A stretch of DNA of 32,636 bases from Deltaproteobacteria bacterium. Its GTDB lineage: Bacteria; Myxococcota_A; UBA9160; UBA4427. The number at the start of each line of letters is the position of its first letter. The first letter of the stretch is position 1. Below the pieces are notes generated by a model, which worked only from the letters and a program-made list of their open reading frames with translations, was not told the origin of the DNA and did not search any database. Positions 24,424-32,268 of this stretch are shown piece after piece. The translations under genes and the position numbers were made by a program. The stretch covers positions 1 through 32,636 of the forward strand of contig PAQX01000010.1 in NCBI GenBank assembly GCA_002709835.1, given 5' to 3'.

Positions 24424-25058
24424 GCGTCGTTCCTCTGCATCGGCAGCTCCACTGAAGCGACCGCACCCCCGCGCTGACCTTGAAGATAGTCCTGGATCGA
24501 GCCGAACCGCATCCGCTCCGCCTCGAAGAGGCTCTCGACGTGCTCGCGGGTGTTCACGATGCCCTGCCCGCGAACGATGCCGTCGCCGTCCATCAAGACG
24601 GCGTAGGGCAGCTTCGCGATTCCGAATCGGACACCGAGCTCGGCGGACAGGTAGTAGTCGTCGAGGGCGAGGTCGTGCTCCTTCGCGAGACCGGCGTGGT
24701 CTTCCTCGGGACCATCGCTGGCGATGACGAGCTTGACGGCACCCTCCCGGGCGATCCGCTTGACGGTCGGGAGCAGGCTCTTGCACACGGGACAACGCGG
24801 CGACACGAAGAACACGAGTCGCCCGCGGCCGTCCGGATCCGCCTCCCCGATTCGCGCGATCGACCCGGCGAGGGACTCCGCGGCGACGGCCGGGGCGGCT
24901 TCCCCCACCTTCGGCCCGTCCGAGAGCGCGAGGGCACCGGCGGGCGCAATCCGTTCGTGCAGCACGCCGACCTGTCGAGCGAGCGCGAAGACCACGCCGG
25001 CGAGGACGAGCACGAGGATCCACAACGCGACGACCGAAACGACGAGGGCCTGCGTCAT
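24420..25058 (-). CDS. aauD: MauD/AauD thioredoxin-like protein for small-subunit disulfides
   Basis: 212 residues. One N-terminal membrane anchor (about 5-27), then a periplasmic thioredoxin fold with active site CPVC (Cys89, Cys92) in FFVSPRCPVCKSLLP and cis-Pro151 in KLPYAV. MauD proteins are needed to form or sort the six or more disulfides of the small subunit; here that subunit has 14 Cys. ATGA overlaps on both sides (with aauE upstream, aauA downstream) show tight coupling. Confidence 0.92.
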   Translation of the reverse strand: MTQALVVSVVALWILVLVLAGVVFALARQVGVLHERIAPAGALALSDGPKVGEAAPAVAAESLAGSIARIGEADPDGRGRLVFFVSPRCPVCKSLLPTVKRIAREGAVKLVIASDGPEEDHAGLAKEHDLALDDYYLSAELGVRFGIAKLPYAVLMDGDGIVRGQGIVNTREHVESLFEAERMRFGSIQDYLQGQRGGAVASVELPMQRNDA

Positions 25059-25594
25059 GCCGCGCTCCCGGCGACGTTCGTATCAGCGATCCGTGCGAGG
25101 CGCCCGCCCGCAGTCCAGAGAAGTGCGAGGCTCCCGAGGCCGGCGACGACCGTGAAGAGGTCGAGCGGGCCGAGCGCGCGCTCCGTCATCGGCGCGGCCG
25201 CGACGAGGCAGCCTCCGACCAGGACCGCGTTGCGTAGGAGCAGTCGCGGTCGCAGACGCTCCCCCGGCCCGCCACAACCACACTCGATCTCGTCTCGCCC
25301 CCGTGCGAGGTTCACACCGATCGCGACCGCATAGACGAGGAGCACCCCCGCCGCGCCGAGCGCGGCGCCGCTTGCCGTCCAGGGCACGAGCAGCCCAGCC
25401 ACGAGGGTGATCTCGACAGCGACGAGTCCGCGCGCGATCCCGAACGATGCGCGTGCCGGTGCCAGTCGATAGTCCGCCACGATCCCTTCGAAGCGGAGCA
25501 GATCCGCGAGCTTGTGGCGTACCGCACCGACGAAGAGCAACGCGAGCGCGAAGCGCGCGAAGTGCGAGAAGACGGGATCGAGATCGGGCATCAC
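25055..25594 (-). CDS. aauE: MauE/AauE integral membrane protein
   Basis: 179 residues with about four hydrophobic helices (near 10-27, 55-72, 75-97 and 115-165). It carries the ECGCGG motif (Cys105, Cys107) after NLARGRDEI that marks the MauE/DoxX-like methylamine-utilisation family. Known MauE works with MauD in export and folding of the small subunit, possibly by feeding electrons through the Cys pair. Overlaps both neighbours by 4 bases. Confidence 0.9.
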   Translation of the reverse strand: MMPDLDPVFSHFARFALALLFVGAVRHKLADLLRFEGIVADYRLAPARASFGIARGLVAVEITLVAGLLVPWTASGAALGAAGVLLVYAVAIGVNLARGRDEIECGCGGPGERLRPRLLLRNAVLVGGCLVAAAPMTERALGPLDLFTVVAGLGSLALLWTAGGRLARIADTNVAGSAA

Positions 25595-27009
25595 GGCACG
25601 CCCAGCGTCGGCCCGGCGAACCCAGCCTGGCCGATCGTACGGAGGTGCTCTCCGGTGTCGGCATCGAGCACGCCGACGACTCCGTAGTCATGACTCCGGG
25701 TGAAGAGGAGCGGCTCGGCGTCCTGGGAAACGACGATCGCATGGGCGCCTTCGTTCGGCACGAGCCAGCCCAGCACGGTGCGTCCGAAGCTGTCCGGCGC
25801 GAGGCCGAACATCGGGCCGAGAAACTCGACGCCCAGATTCGGCACTTCGAATCGATCGAGCCGCGACCCGGCCTCGACGTCGAAGACCCAGATTTCAGGA
25901 CTCGCGTCCTTGTGGCTGCCGGGCTCGCCTTCGTGCATCAGGACGAAGAGTCGGTTCGTGGCGACGTGAAGAGTATGGGGCTGGAGCCCACCTGGACGCC
26001 AACCCCCTTCCTTCTCGGCAGCGGAGACCAGGGACCAGGGGCCGGTCGCGACGGGCTTCGCGCTCGCGTAATCGACGCTATGCACGTCGCCCCGGAAGCT
26101 CACGTAATGCCAGGTCGAACCGCTCCGGACACCGGCCATGGAGACCGGGTCCGCGACCACGTCGAAGAACCCCGCGCTTCGCTCGGCCGAAGCCACCTGG
26201 CCCTCTTCCGTGAGGCCGACCTGCACGGTCGTGCCGTCCCCGCAAAGCGTCGCGAAGCTCCGGGGCCCGGTCGCGTAAACGCCGGCGCATCCGGCGATCG
26301 GCGCGCGCGCGACGACGGCCCGCGCCTCGAGATCCACGACGACCCCGACCCCATCGGGAAACTGACTGAAGGCGATCAGGAAGCGTTCCCCGTCGAGGAG
26401 CGCAACGTGATGCTGGCTCGTATTACTCTCAGAGACGGGATCGGGAAGGTCGACGTAGGCCACGACATCGAGGCTTCGCGCGTCGTAGATCGTGACGTAG
26501 TCCGTCCGCTTGCCGCGCACGCCCCGGTCGTAGTCGACGTCGACCGAATAGATCTCGTTCCGAGTCCGCGCGACCGGCGGCAGCTTGGCCACCAGGAGCC
26601 CCGGGCTCGCGATCGCGCCGAGCATCTCCGCCGAATCGCCGTCGAAGATGAAGCTCGTCTGAAGGAGCCGATCCGGTACGAAGACCCAATGCGGGCCGAC
26701 CGGCGGCATCATGGCGACCTGTCCCCCCGGATCGATCTCGACGGCCTGCGACGCGGTCGCCTCGAAGAGCACCGCCGCCAGGAGCGCCGCGGCGGAACCG
26801 GAGAGCGTGGCCACTACGAGCGCGCGAAGTCGCAGATGCGCTTCTCCCAAAGCCATCCTTCGGGGCGCATCCGCCCGCTTTCCATGCCGGCCACGCCGAA
26901 CCACCGGTCCGGCCTCGATCATCGCCCGATCCACCGGCATCGGATGCCGGATCGACGACTTCCTGTCGCGGTCGAGCCAAGGCTCCAAAACGCCGCGGTC
27001 GTCAATCAC
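25591..27009 (-). CDS. aauB: TTQ amine dehydrogenase large (heavy) subunit, β-propeller (MauB/AauB)
   Basis: 472 residues from the GTG at 27009, which has AGAGGA about 6 bases upstream. A shorter start at ATG 26856 (421 residues) would put the signal RLRALVVATLSGSAAALLAAVLFEATASQA nearer the N-terminus and match the usual mature size; long leaders are also known in MauB. The rest is a seven-bladed propeller: PPVGPHWVFVPD, SFIFDGDSAEMLGAI, DYVTIYDARSLDVVAYVDLPD, GGLQPHTLHVATNRLFVLMHEG (typical of the family), EIWVFDVEAGSRL and GVLDADTGEHLRTI. It forms an α2β2 enzyme with the small subunit. No mauF, G, L, M or N homologue is visible, as in known aau clusters. Confidence 0.9.
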   Translation of the reverse strand: MIDDRGVLEPWLDRDRKSSIRHPMPVDRAMIEAGPVVRRGRHGKRADAPRRMALGEAHLRLRALVVATLSGSAAALLAAVLFEATASQAVEIDPGGQVAMMPPVGPHWVFVPDRLLQTSFIFDGDSAEMLGAIASPGLLVAKLPPVARTRNEIYSVDVDYDRGVRGKRTDYVTIYDARSLDVVAYVDLPDPVSESNTSQHHVALLDGERFLIAFSQFPDGVGVVVDLEARAVVARAPIAGCAGVYATGPRSFATLCGDGTTVQVGLTEEGQVASAERSAGFFDVVADPVSMAGVRSGSTWHYVSFRGDVHSVDYASAKPVATGPWSLVSAAEKEGGWRPGGLQPHTLHVATNRLFVLMHEGEPGSHKDASPEIWVFDVEAGSRLDRFEVPNLGVEFLGPMFGLAPDSFGRTVLGWLVPNEGAHAIVVSQDAEPLLFTRSHDYGVVGVLDADTGEHLRTIGQAGFAGPTLGVP

Positions 27010-27019
27010 GCGAGATCCT

Positions 27020-28243
27020 CTATGCGCCCTTGAGGCGAACCGGGAGCTTTCCGAGCGAGAGCAGGATCGGGTTGCCGATTCCGAGCACGCTCCAAGTCGG
27101 GTCTCCGACGAGCTCGATGCTCTCGGTCCGCGAAAGCAGTTCTTCGAAGAGGATCATGATCTCGCGCCGGGCGAGATGCGCGCCGAGGCAGAAATGCGGC
27201 CCGCCGCCGCCGAACGCGACGTGCTCGTTCTTCTTGCGGTGGATGTCGAAGCGCATCGGATCGTCGAAGGCGCGCTCATCCCGATTCGCCGAGGGGTACC
27301 AGAGCGAGACGCGCTCTCCCTCGGAGAGGGCGACCCCACCGATCTCGGTGTCCCGGGCCACGATCCGCTTGAAGTAGGCGACCGGCGACGTCCAGCGGAT
27401 GATCTCCTCAGTCGCGCTCTTCAGAAGCGTCGGGTCCTCGCGCAGCTCGGCCAGCTGCGCCGGTTCCGCCATCAGCTTCTGGAGGCCACTCGAGATCGCG
27501 TTCCGAGTCGTCTCACTCCCGGCGACGGTGAGCAGCATGAAGAAGGCATCGAGCTCGAGATCGTTGAGCGGCCCCTGGTCGTCGGAAACCGTCGCAAGAA
27601 GGGAGAGGACGTCGTCCGTCGAACTCTCTCGCTTGCGCCCTAGGATCTCGTGGCCGTACCCGAAGACGCTCTGCGCCAGGCCCTCTCGCTCGGACTCCGA
27701 AACGGGGTACTCGGGGTCGACGCAGAGCAGCATGTCGTTCGTCGTCTTGAAGAGCCAGTCACGCTCCTCGAGCGGAATGCCCAGGATGTCCGCGATCATG
27801 TGCATCGGAAGCTGATAGGCGACCTCCTGAACGAACTCGACCGTCTCCTTCTCGATCGCGGAGTCGACGATCTTGACCGCCCACTCCCGCGCGAGACCTT
27901 CGAGTCGGCGGGTCATGCGCGGGGTGAAGCCCGAGCTGATGAGCTTCCGCTGGCGCAGGTGGCTCGCGCCGTCCATGTCGGTCAGCATCAGCCCGGTGCC
28001 TTCGTATCCGAGACCGGGCCCCTTCGCCGACAGGAAGGTCTCGGGATCCCGATTGGCCGCCTGGATATGCTCGTAGCGGGACAGGACCGTGAAGCTCTCG
28101 CCTCCCGCGTCCGAGAAGTCGGCCGTTTCCGGGTGGCGCCAGACCGGCGCTTCGTCGCGAAGCTGTTTGAAGACCTCGTGCGGAAAGCCCTGGCGATAGA
28201 GGTCGGGGTTCGTGAGATCGAGCTGGTCGAGTGAACTGGGCAT
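27020..28243 (-). CDS. Cytochrome P450, upstream gene of the amine-dehydrogenase operon
   Basis: 407 residues from ATG 28243, with AGGAAA upstream; the longer frame to 28450 lacks homology. I-helix motif AGSETT (241-246), ExxR as EEIIR (Glu280, Arg283), haem loop FGGGGPHFCLGAHLARREI with Cys352. It is a soluble bacterial class P450 that needs a ferredoxin and reductase, neither of which is in view. LTDMDGASHLRQRKLISSGFTPRM is typical of CYP families acting on sterols, terpenes and fatty acids in actinobacteria and proteobacteria. Its stop lies 10 bases before the GTG of the large amine-dehydrogenase subunit, so the two are co-transcribed. Substrate unknown; a hydroxylated amine or its aldehyde is a guess. 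Confidence 0.93.
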   Translation of the reverse strand: MPSSLDQLDLTNPDLYRQGFPHEVFKQLRDEAPVWRHPETADFSDAGGESFTVLSRYEHIQAANRDPETFLSAKGPGLGYEGTGLMLTDMDGASHLRQRKLISSGFTPRMTRRLEGLAREWAVKIVDSAIEKETVEFVQEVAYQLPMHMIADILGIPLEERDWLFKTTNDMLLCVDPEYPVSESEREGLAQSVFGYGHEILGRKRESSTDDVLSLLATVSDDQGPLNDLELDAFFMLLTVAGSETTRNAISSGLQKLMAEPAQLAELREDPTLLKSATEEIIRWTSPVAYFKRIVARDTEIGGVALSEGERVSLWYPSANRDERAFDDPMRFDIHRKKNEHVAFGGGGPHFCLGAHLARREIMILFEELLSRTESIELVGDPTWSVLGIGNPILLSLGKLPVRLKGA

Positions 28244-28272
28244 GACGGAGATTTCCTGGAAGCGGCGCGTGA

Positions 28273-28395
28273 ACGAATCGCGAGAGTCTAGCGACCTCCC
28301 GCCGGGCGACGATGGCCCGACCGGCGGGGCAATCGGGCCCGGAAGGGGGCCGAAACGGTGTCGTGTCACCTCGTCTCGTGGCCACGAATCGCGAG
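28273..28395. repeat. Two 12-base direct repeats in the P450/SDR divergent promoter region
   Basis: ACGAATCGCGAG occurs at 28273-28284 and again at 28384-28395, the same orientation, 111 bases apart. One copy lies near the P450 start and the other near the SDR start. The second abuts a perfect palindrome TCGTGGCCACGA (28376-28387). Placement suggests binding sites for a regulator shared by both genes; no regulator gene is in the window. Confidence 0.4.
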
Positions 28396-28429
28396 CTAAC
28401 ATCGCGCGCTCGAGACCAGGGAGAATCCG

Positions 28430-29278
28430 ATGATCGAATCCGCCCCCCATGTCGTAACCGGCGCCGCCCGCGGAATCGGCTTCTGTTCCGCCGATCGACT
28501 GCGCGAGACCGGCCCGCTACTGCTGGTCGATCTAGAGCCTTCGGGACTCGAAACGAGCGCGAAGGCGCTCGAAACGCGCGGAGCCGAGGTCGAGACCCTC
28601 GCCGGCGACCTGACCGACCCGGCCGTGCGCGCGGCGCTGCGCGCGCGCGTCGAAGCCCGCGGCGGCTTCCGTTCCCTCGTCCACTCCGCCGGCGTGGCCG
28701 GCAGCCAGGCCGGCGCGAACCTGATCCTCGACCTCAACCTGGTCACCTCCGCCGAGCTGCTCCGCGACTTCCTTCCCCTCGCGAGCGAGGGCAGCGCCGT
28801 GGTGATCCTCGCCTCGCAGGCGGGACACGTGTTCAAACCCCATATCACGCCCGAAATCACGGCGCTGGTCTCGAACCCCCTCGTCGAGGAATTCAAGGAG
28901 AAGGCGAAAGCCCTGCTGCCTACAGCCTGGGAGGTCGCCTCCCTCGCCTACTCACTCTCGAAGTACGGCGTCCACCAGCTCGTCGCCACGCAGGCCCGCG
29001 CTTTCGGTGAGCGGGGCGCGCGCGTCGTTTCTGTCTCCCCTGCGCTCATCGAGACCCCGATGGGCGAGGCCGAGCGCGGCGAACAGCCGGCGATCGATGC
29101 GCTGCTTGCGACCGCGGCCCTCGGTCGCTCGGGACAGCCGGAGGAGATCGCGTCGGTGGTGAACTTCCTGTGCTCGTCCGAAGCGAGCTTCGTGACGGGC
29201 GTCGACTGGCTGGTCGATGGCGGGGGCACGCGGCCGATGCTCGAGGCGATGGAATCCGGCGCGATTCCCTCGTCCTGA
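28430..29278 (+). CDS. Short-chain dehydrogenase/reductase (SDR), extended insertion
   Basis: 282 residues. VTGAARGIG; HSAG in place of NNAG; the catalytic Ser in LASQAGH; YSLSK with Tyr and Lys; ending FVTGVDWLVDGGGTRPM. An insertion of about 25 residues (PHITPEITALVSNPLVEEFKEKAKALLP, split here as the helical loop before YSLSK) separates Ser and Tyr, as in 3α-hydroxysteroid dehydrogenase/carbonyl reductases of the Comamonas type. The resemblance is my inference. Divergent from the P450 over 186 bases. It is followed 10 bases later by a membrane protein gene. Confidence 0.92.
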   Translation: MIESAPHVVTGAARGIGFCSADRLRETGPLLLVDLEPSGLETSAKALETRGAEVETLAGDLTDPAVRAALRARVEARGGFRSLVHSAGVAGSQAGANLILDLNLVTSAELLRDFLPLASEGSAVVILASQAGHVFKPHITPEITALVSNPLVEEFKEKAKALLPTAWEVASLAYSLSKYGVHQLVATQARAFGERGARVVSVSPALIETPMGEAERGEQPAIDALLATAALGRSGQPEEIASVVNFLCSSEASFVTGVDWLVDGGGTRPMLEAMESGAIPSS

Positions 29279-29288
29279 GTCCGCGAGA

Positions 29289-30080
29289 ATGCAAGGCGAC
29301 CTCAGGCCCTTCCTCTACGCCCTCAAGATCGGGACGATCACGAACCTCTTCTTCGTGGTCCATGCGCTCACCCTTCCGGCGGAGCAGCGCGATCCCCATC
29401 TCGTGGTCCCGGGAGCGATTCTCTTCTCCGTCTCGGCGTGGCGCTGCTTCTTCCCGAACCGATACGAAGGCAACCGCGTCCTGCACGACACCGTCCTCTC
29501 CTCCGCTTTCCTGACGCGCGTCCTCGCGACCTTCTCCGAGGTCGCCTACGTCTACTTTCTTGCGTACGCACTCACCCGGCTCGACCCGGTCGGCCGCCCC
29601 GGCATCCAGGCGATCGCGATCGGCATGGTTCTGGCGGCAACCGTCTCTCAGGGCTTCGTGTGGACGGCGATCCTGACTGGTCGCTACCGCCTCTACGTCT
29701 ACGAAGAGGTCGGCTGGCTGCTTCTCTTCCTGGGGAACACCGTCGGCGCTACCTGGCTCCTCGCCGCCGGAACGAGCAACGACGACAGCCGCCTGCTGCT
29801 GATCATGGCGCTCGTCTTCGGCGTGGGATACCTGCCGTGGCAGGCCTTTCATCTCCGCTTCCTGGCGAAGAACGCCGACACCCAGGAGGCCGGCCCGACG
29901 CCGGAGGTCGCCGAGGCTTCGATGGCGGACCGGGTTCGCGCCGCGCTCTTCGTGCGGGAACGGACCACGTCGAGTGAATCCTGGGGCGGAATCATCGGCG
30001 TGACGTGGATGGCAGCCTATTGGGTCCTCATCATCCCCGTATGGATGCACGTGATCCTCCGCGTGCTGAGCAAAGCATGA
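29289..30080 (+). CDS. Seven-helix membrane protein of unknown function
   Basis: 263 residues from ATG 29289, which begins 10 bases after the SDR stop. Hydrophobic segments near 13-29, 40-57, 70-97, 107-130, 139-162, 171-192 and 240-259 suggest seven membrane helices, with a soluble loop (200-235, TQEAGPTPEVAEASMADRVRAALFVRERTTSSES) before the last one. Conserved-looking aromatic and Arg features include SAWRCFFPNRYEGNRVLHD and VGYLPWQAFHLRF. I do not recognise the family. Position between two SDR genes in one direction suggests an operon, with a role in uptake or in handling a hydrophobic substrate as a guess. Confidence 0.75.
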   Translation: MQGDLRPFLYALKIGTITNLFFVVHALTLPAEQRDPHLVVPGAILFSVSAWRCFFPNRYEGNRVLHDTVLSSAFLTRVLATFSEVAYVYFLAYALTRLDPVGRPGIQAIAIGMVLAATVSQGFVWTAILTGRYRLYVYEEVGWLLLFLGNTVGATWLLAAGTSNDDSRLLLIMALVFGVGYLPWQAFHLRFLAKNADTQEAGPTPEVAEASMADRVRAALFVRERTTSSESWGGIIGVTWMAAYWVLIIPVWMHVILRVLSKA

Positions 30081-30117
30081 TCGCCCCGGCGACGCGAGAA
30101 AGAAGGGAGTGTTCACG

Positions 30118-31002
30118 ATGAAGGACCTGACGAATCGAGTCGCCGTCGTGACCGGCGCCGCCAGCGGAATCGGACGTGCCCTCGCCGAACGACTCGCGAA
30201 GGAAGGCGCACGCCTGGTCCTCTCCGACGTCGAGGCGCACGCCCTCGAGAAGGCCGTCACCGAGCTGGCGGCCGAAGGGGCAGACGTGATCGGTGTGGAG
30301 ACCGACGTCTCGAACGCCGCGGCGGTCGAGTCGCTGGCGGATGCGGCCGTCGAGCGTTTCGGTGCCGTCCACCTCCTCTTTGCGAACGCCGGCGTCATGC
30401 AGCAGGTCGGGCCCACCTGGGAGCGCCCCATCGCCGATTTCGAGTGGGTCTTCGGCGTGAACCTCTGGGGCCCGCTGCACTGCGTGAAGGCCTTCGTCCC
30501 CCGCCTGCTCGAGAGCGGCGAGGCGGGCCATGTCGTGATCACGGGCTCGATGTCGGGACTGACCGTCGTCCCCGGCAACGCCGCCTATCAGATGTCGAAG
30601 CACGGCGCGGTCGCCCTTGCCGAGACGCTCTATCTGGAGCTCGCTGATACACCGATCGGGGTATCGGTGCTCTGTCCGGGCTACGTCGAGACCGGGATCG
30701 CCGACTCGGACCGCAACCGTCCCGACGATTTGCGCGAGACGAACGCGCCTCCGCCGCGGGCGATGGCCGGAGGCTGGACGGGCGATGCGACGGAGGCGCT
30801 GAAAGCGATTGCCGTTCCGGCGGATACGGTCGCCGAGCAGGTCGTGAACGCGATCCGGGAAGAGCGCTTCTGGATCCTGACCCACGACAACGCAGAGCCG
30901 CGCCTTCGCTCGCGGTTCGACGCCATCCTCGAAGGCCGGAATCCGCCCCTCGATCCCTCGGCCCCGAAGAACGACGACGAAGCCGCCGAGGCGAACAGCT
31001 AG
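30118..31002 (+). CDS. Short-chain dehydrogenase/reductase (SDR)
   Basis: 294 residues from ATG 30118 with GAAGGGA 9 bases before it; an in-frame GTG at 30109 is too close to that site. VTGAASGIG, ANAG, the catalytic Ser in ITGSMSG and YQMSK are all present. The longer C-terminal tail (residues 200-294, including VAEQVVNAIREERFWILTHDNAEPRLRSRFDAILEG) has the shape of SDRs that act on larger hydrophobic substrates. Its stop TAG shares the palindrome CTAG with the stop of the convergent thioesterase gene. Confidence 0.92.
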   Translation: MKDLTNRVAVVTGAASGIGRALAERLAKEGARLVLSDVEAHALEKAVTELAAEGADVIGVETDVSNAAAVESLADAAVERFGAVHLLFANAGVMQQVGPTWERPIADFEWVFGVNLWGPLHCVKAFVPRLLESGEAGHVVITGSMSGLTVVPGNAAYQMSKHGAVALAETLYLELADTPIGVSVLCPGYVETGIADSDRNRPDDLRETNAPPPRAMAGGWTGDATEALKAIAVPADTVAEQVVNAIREERFWILTHDNAEPRLRSRFDAILEGRNPPLDPSAPKNDDEAAEANS

Positions 31003-31649
31003 TCGCTCTCGCGCATCCCTTCCTTCGTCATGGCGAAGGCTTCCTTCGGCGCAACGAAGAGCGCCTTCGCTTCGGCGACGACGAGGTCTCCGTCGCGCAG
31101 TACAGCGTTGGCGAAGATCTTCCGGCCGTCGACGCGATCGGTCAGAATCTCGTAGTCGAGCTCCTTCCCGAGCGGCGTGAGCTTCTTGTAGACGACTTCG
31201 AGACGATGGGTCGGGCCGCCGATCTGCTGAGCAACGACGTGATGGCCGAAGGCCTGGTCGAAGAACCAGGCCACGTGGCCGCCGTGGGCACAGCCGGGCG
31301 GCCCCTCGTGCATTAGGTCGAAACGCACACGTCCGCGACGTCCGTTCGGGATCTCTTCCGCGGTCATCCACGGATGGGAGACGTGTACCCTGGGCGCGAG
31401 GTTTCCGGGGAAGTAGAAGGGGCGCGTATCCGCGGGATCGATCGCCTCGACGATACGCGGCGAATCGGCGCGGCTCGCGATCTCGCCGAGCCTGGCGACG
31501 ACGGCGTCGAGGGTTTCGCGCGCCTCGCGCACACGCGGGTCGTCGCCATCATGGACGCGCAAGAGTTCGTTCGCGACGTCGCGCGCGCTCTGGGCGAGCG
31601 CGACGAGTTCGTCCGCAGGCGCTTGTCCGATCGTCGGTGTCTCCGTCAT
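30999..31649 (-). CDS. PaaI-type hotdog thioesterase family protein
   Basis: 216 residues. HEGPPGCAHGGHVAWFFDQAFGHHVVA is the PaaI-type signature (HGG followed by an acidic residue in the central helix), then THRLEVVYKKLTPLGKELDYEI and DGDLVVAEAKALFVAP. The N-terminal 80 residues are an extra helical extension (many Ala, Arg and Glu). The expected reaction is hydrolysis of an acyl- or aryl-CoA. The stop codon overlaps that of the convergent SDR. Confidence 0.87.
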   Translation of the reverse strand: MTETPTIGQAPADELVALAQSARDVANELLRVHDGDDPRVREARETLDAVVARLGEIASRADSPRIVEAIDPADTRPFYFPGNLAPRVHVSHPWMTAEEIPNGRRGRVRFDLMHEGPPGCAHGGHVAWFFDQAFGHHVVAQQIGGPTHRLEVVYKKLTPLGKELDYEILTDRVDGRKIFANAVLRDGDLVVAEAKALFVAPKEAFAMTKEGMRESD

Positions 31650-31793
31650 GGCGCCGGAGGATGGCGGATCGCGTCAGGAATCGCCGGATCTGCAGGGAAA
31701 TCGCGGGGACACCCCCTCTTTTCGGTGCAAGACCTCTCCCAAGTGACCCGAAAGGCTCAAGAAATCTCGTCCGCCGCCGAAGAGTCCCTCAGC

Positions 31794-31818
31794 GGCGCGC
31801 ACCCGATTCAGGCGCGCC
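31794..31818 (+). promoter_or_regulatory. Hairpin immediately before the ribosome-binding site of the 68-residue ORF
   Basis: GGCGCGC (31794-31800) and GCGCGCC (31812-31818) form a perfect 7-pair stem with an 11-base loop. GGAGGAG (31819-31825) begins at the next base. The stem could stack against or mask the ribosome-binding site. No T-run, so it is not a terminator. Confidence 0.35.
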
Positions 31819-31833
31819 GGAGGAGATTTCCCG

Positions 31834-32040
31834 ATGGCCCTTCGTCCCCTGGCATTCAGCATCCGGCTCCGCGACCCCGAGAAGGGTCGCACCGTCCGCG
31901 TACGCAACGACCCCCGTGCGCCCAAGGAGTACCTCCTCGAAGACGACCGCAGCGACGGCGTGAAGCGCATCCGGCGCCACGGTTCTGCCCGCGAGGCCGT
32001 CCGCGATGCGGCCGACACCTGGCGGAAGCGCCTGAATTAG
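31834..32040 (+). CDS. Small basic protein, 68 residues, unknown
   Basis: The ATG has a strong GGAGGAG site 8 bases upstream, and the gene is followed by a good terminator, so it looks like a genuine single-gene unit. The protein is highly charged (about 17 Arg/Lys and 13 Asp/Glu) with no hydrophobic segment. It has a β-rich start (LAFSIRLRDPEKGRTVRVRN) and a helical end (SAREAVRDAADTWRKRL). I do not recognise a family; a nucleic-acid- or ribosome-associated role is only suggested by charge and by the neighbouring rpsD. The 184 bases upstream contain no other gene. Confidence 0.7.
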   Translation: MALRPLAFSIRLRDPEKGRTVRVRNDPRAPKEYLLEDDRSDGVKRIRRHGSAREAVRDAADTWRKRLN

Positions 32041-32071
32041 GGAGCGCATCAGCCGACTCCGCTCCACCCTC

Positions 32072-32103
32072 GCCCTGCGCTGAATCGCGCGGGGCATTTT
32101 TTT
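32072..32103 (+). terminator. Rho-independent terminator
   Basis: GCCCTGCGC (32072-32080) pairs with GCGCGGGGC (32087-32095), nine pairs with one T·G, a 6-base loop, then A and seven T. It ends the 68-residue gene and isolates the next promoter. Confidence 0.88.
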
Positions 32104-32115
32104 GCGATCGCGGTA

Positions 32116-32143
32116 TTGAAAATGAATTTCATTTTCGTATTCT
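32116..32143 (+). promoter_or_regulatory. Promoter overlapped by a perfect Fur/Zur-type palindrome
   Basis: TTGAAA (32116-32121) and TATTCT (32138-32143) are 16 bases apart, a good σ70-like -35/-10 pair. The spacer is filled by the perfect 9-1-9 palindrome GAAAATGAATTTCATTTTC (32118-32136). It matches the classical Fur box at 14 of 19 positions and is close to actinobacterial Zur boxes of the TGAAAATGATTTTCATTTTCA kind. A repressor bound here would block the promoter. The only gene downstream in view is rpsD, starting 125 bases later. Confidence 0.6.
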
Positions 32144-32268
32144 AGGCACTCCTCAGCCAGCCAAGCCGCGAAAGCGCGTTCGCCAGCTGCTCACGCTCAG
32201 CGTCGAGTTCCCTTGAACGACCTCGTCTCGATCTCTGTCATCGAGCAGGCTTGGAGAGAAACCCACCG

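Noticed and set aside
28244..28450. 69-residue N-terminal extension of the P450
   Set aside because: It covers the divergent promoter region and shows no P450 sequence; ATG 28243 has a ribosome-binding site.
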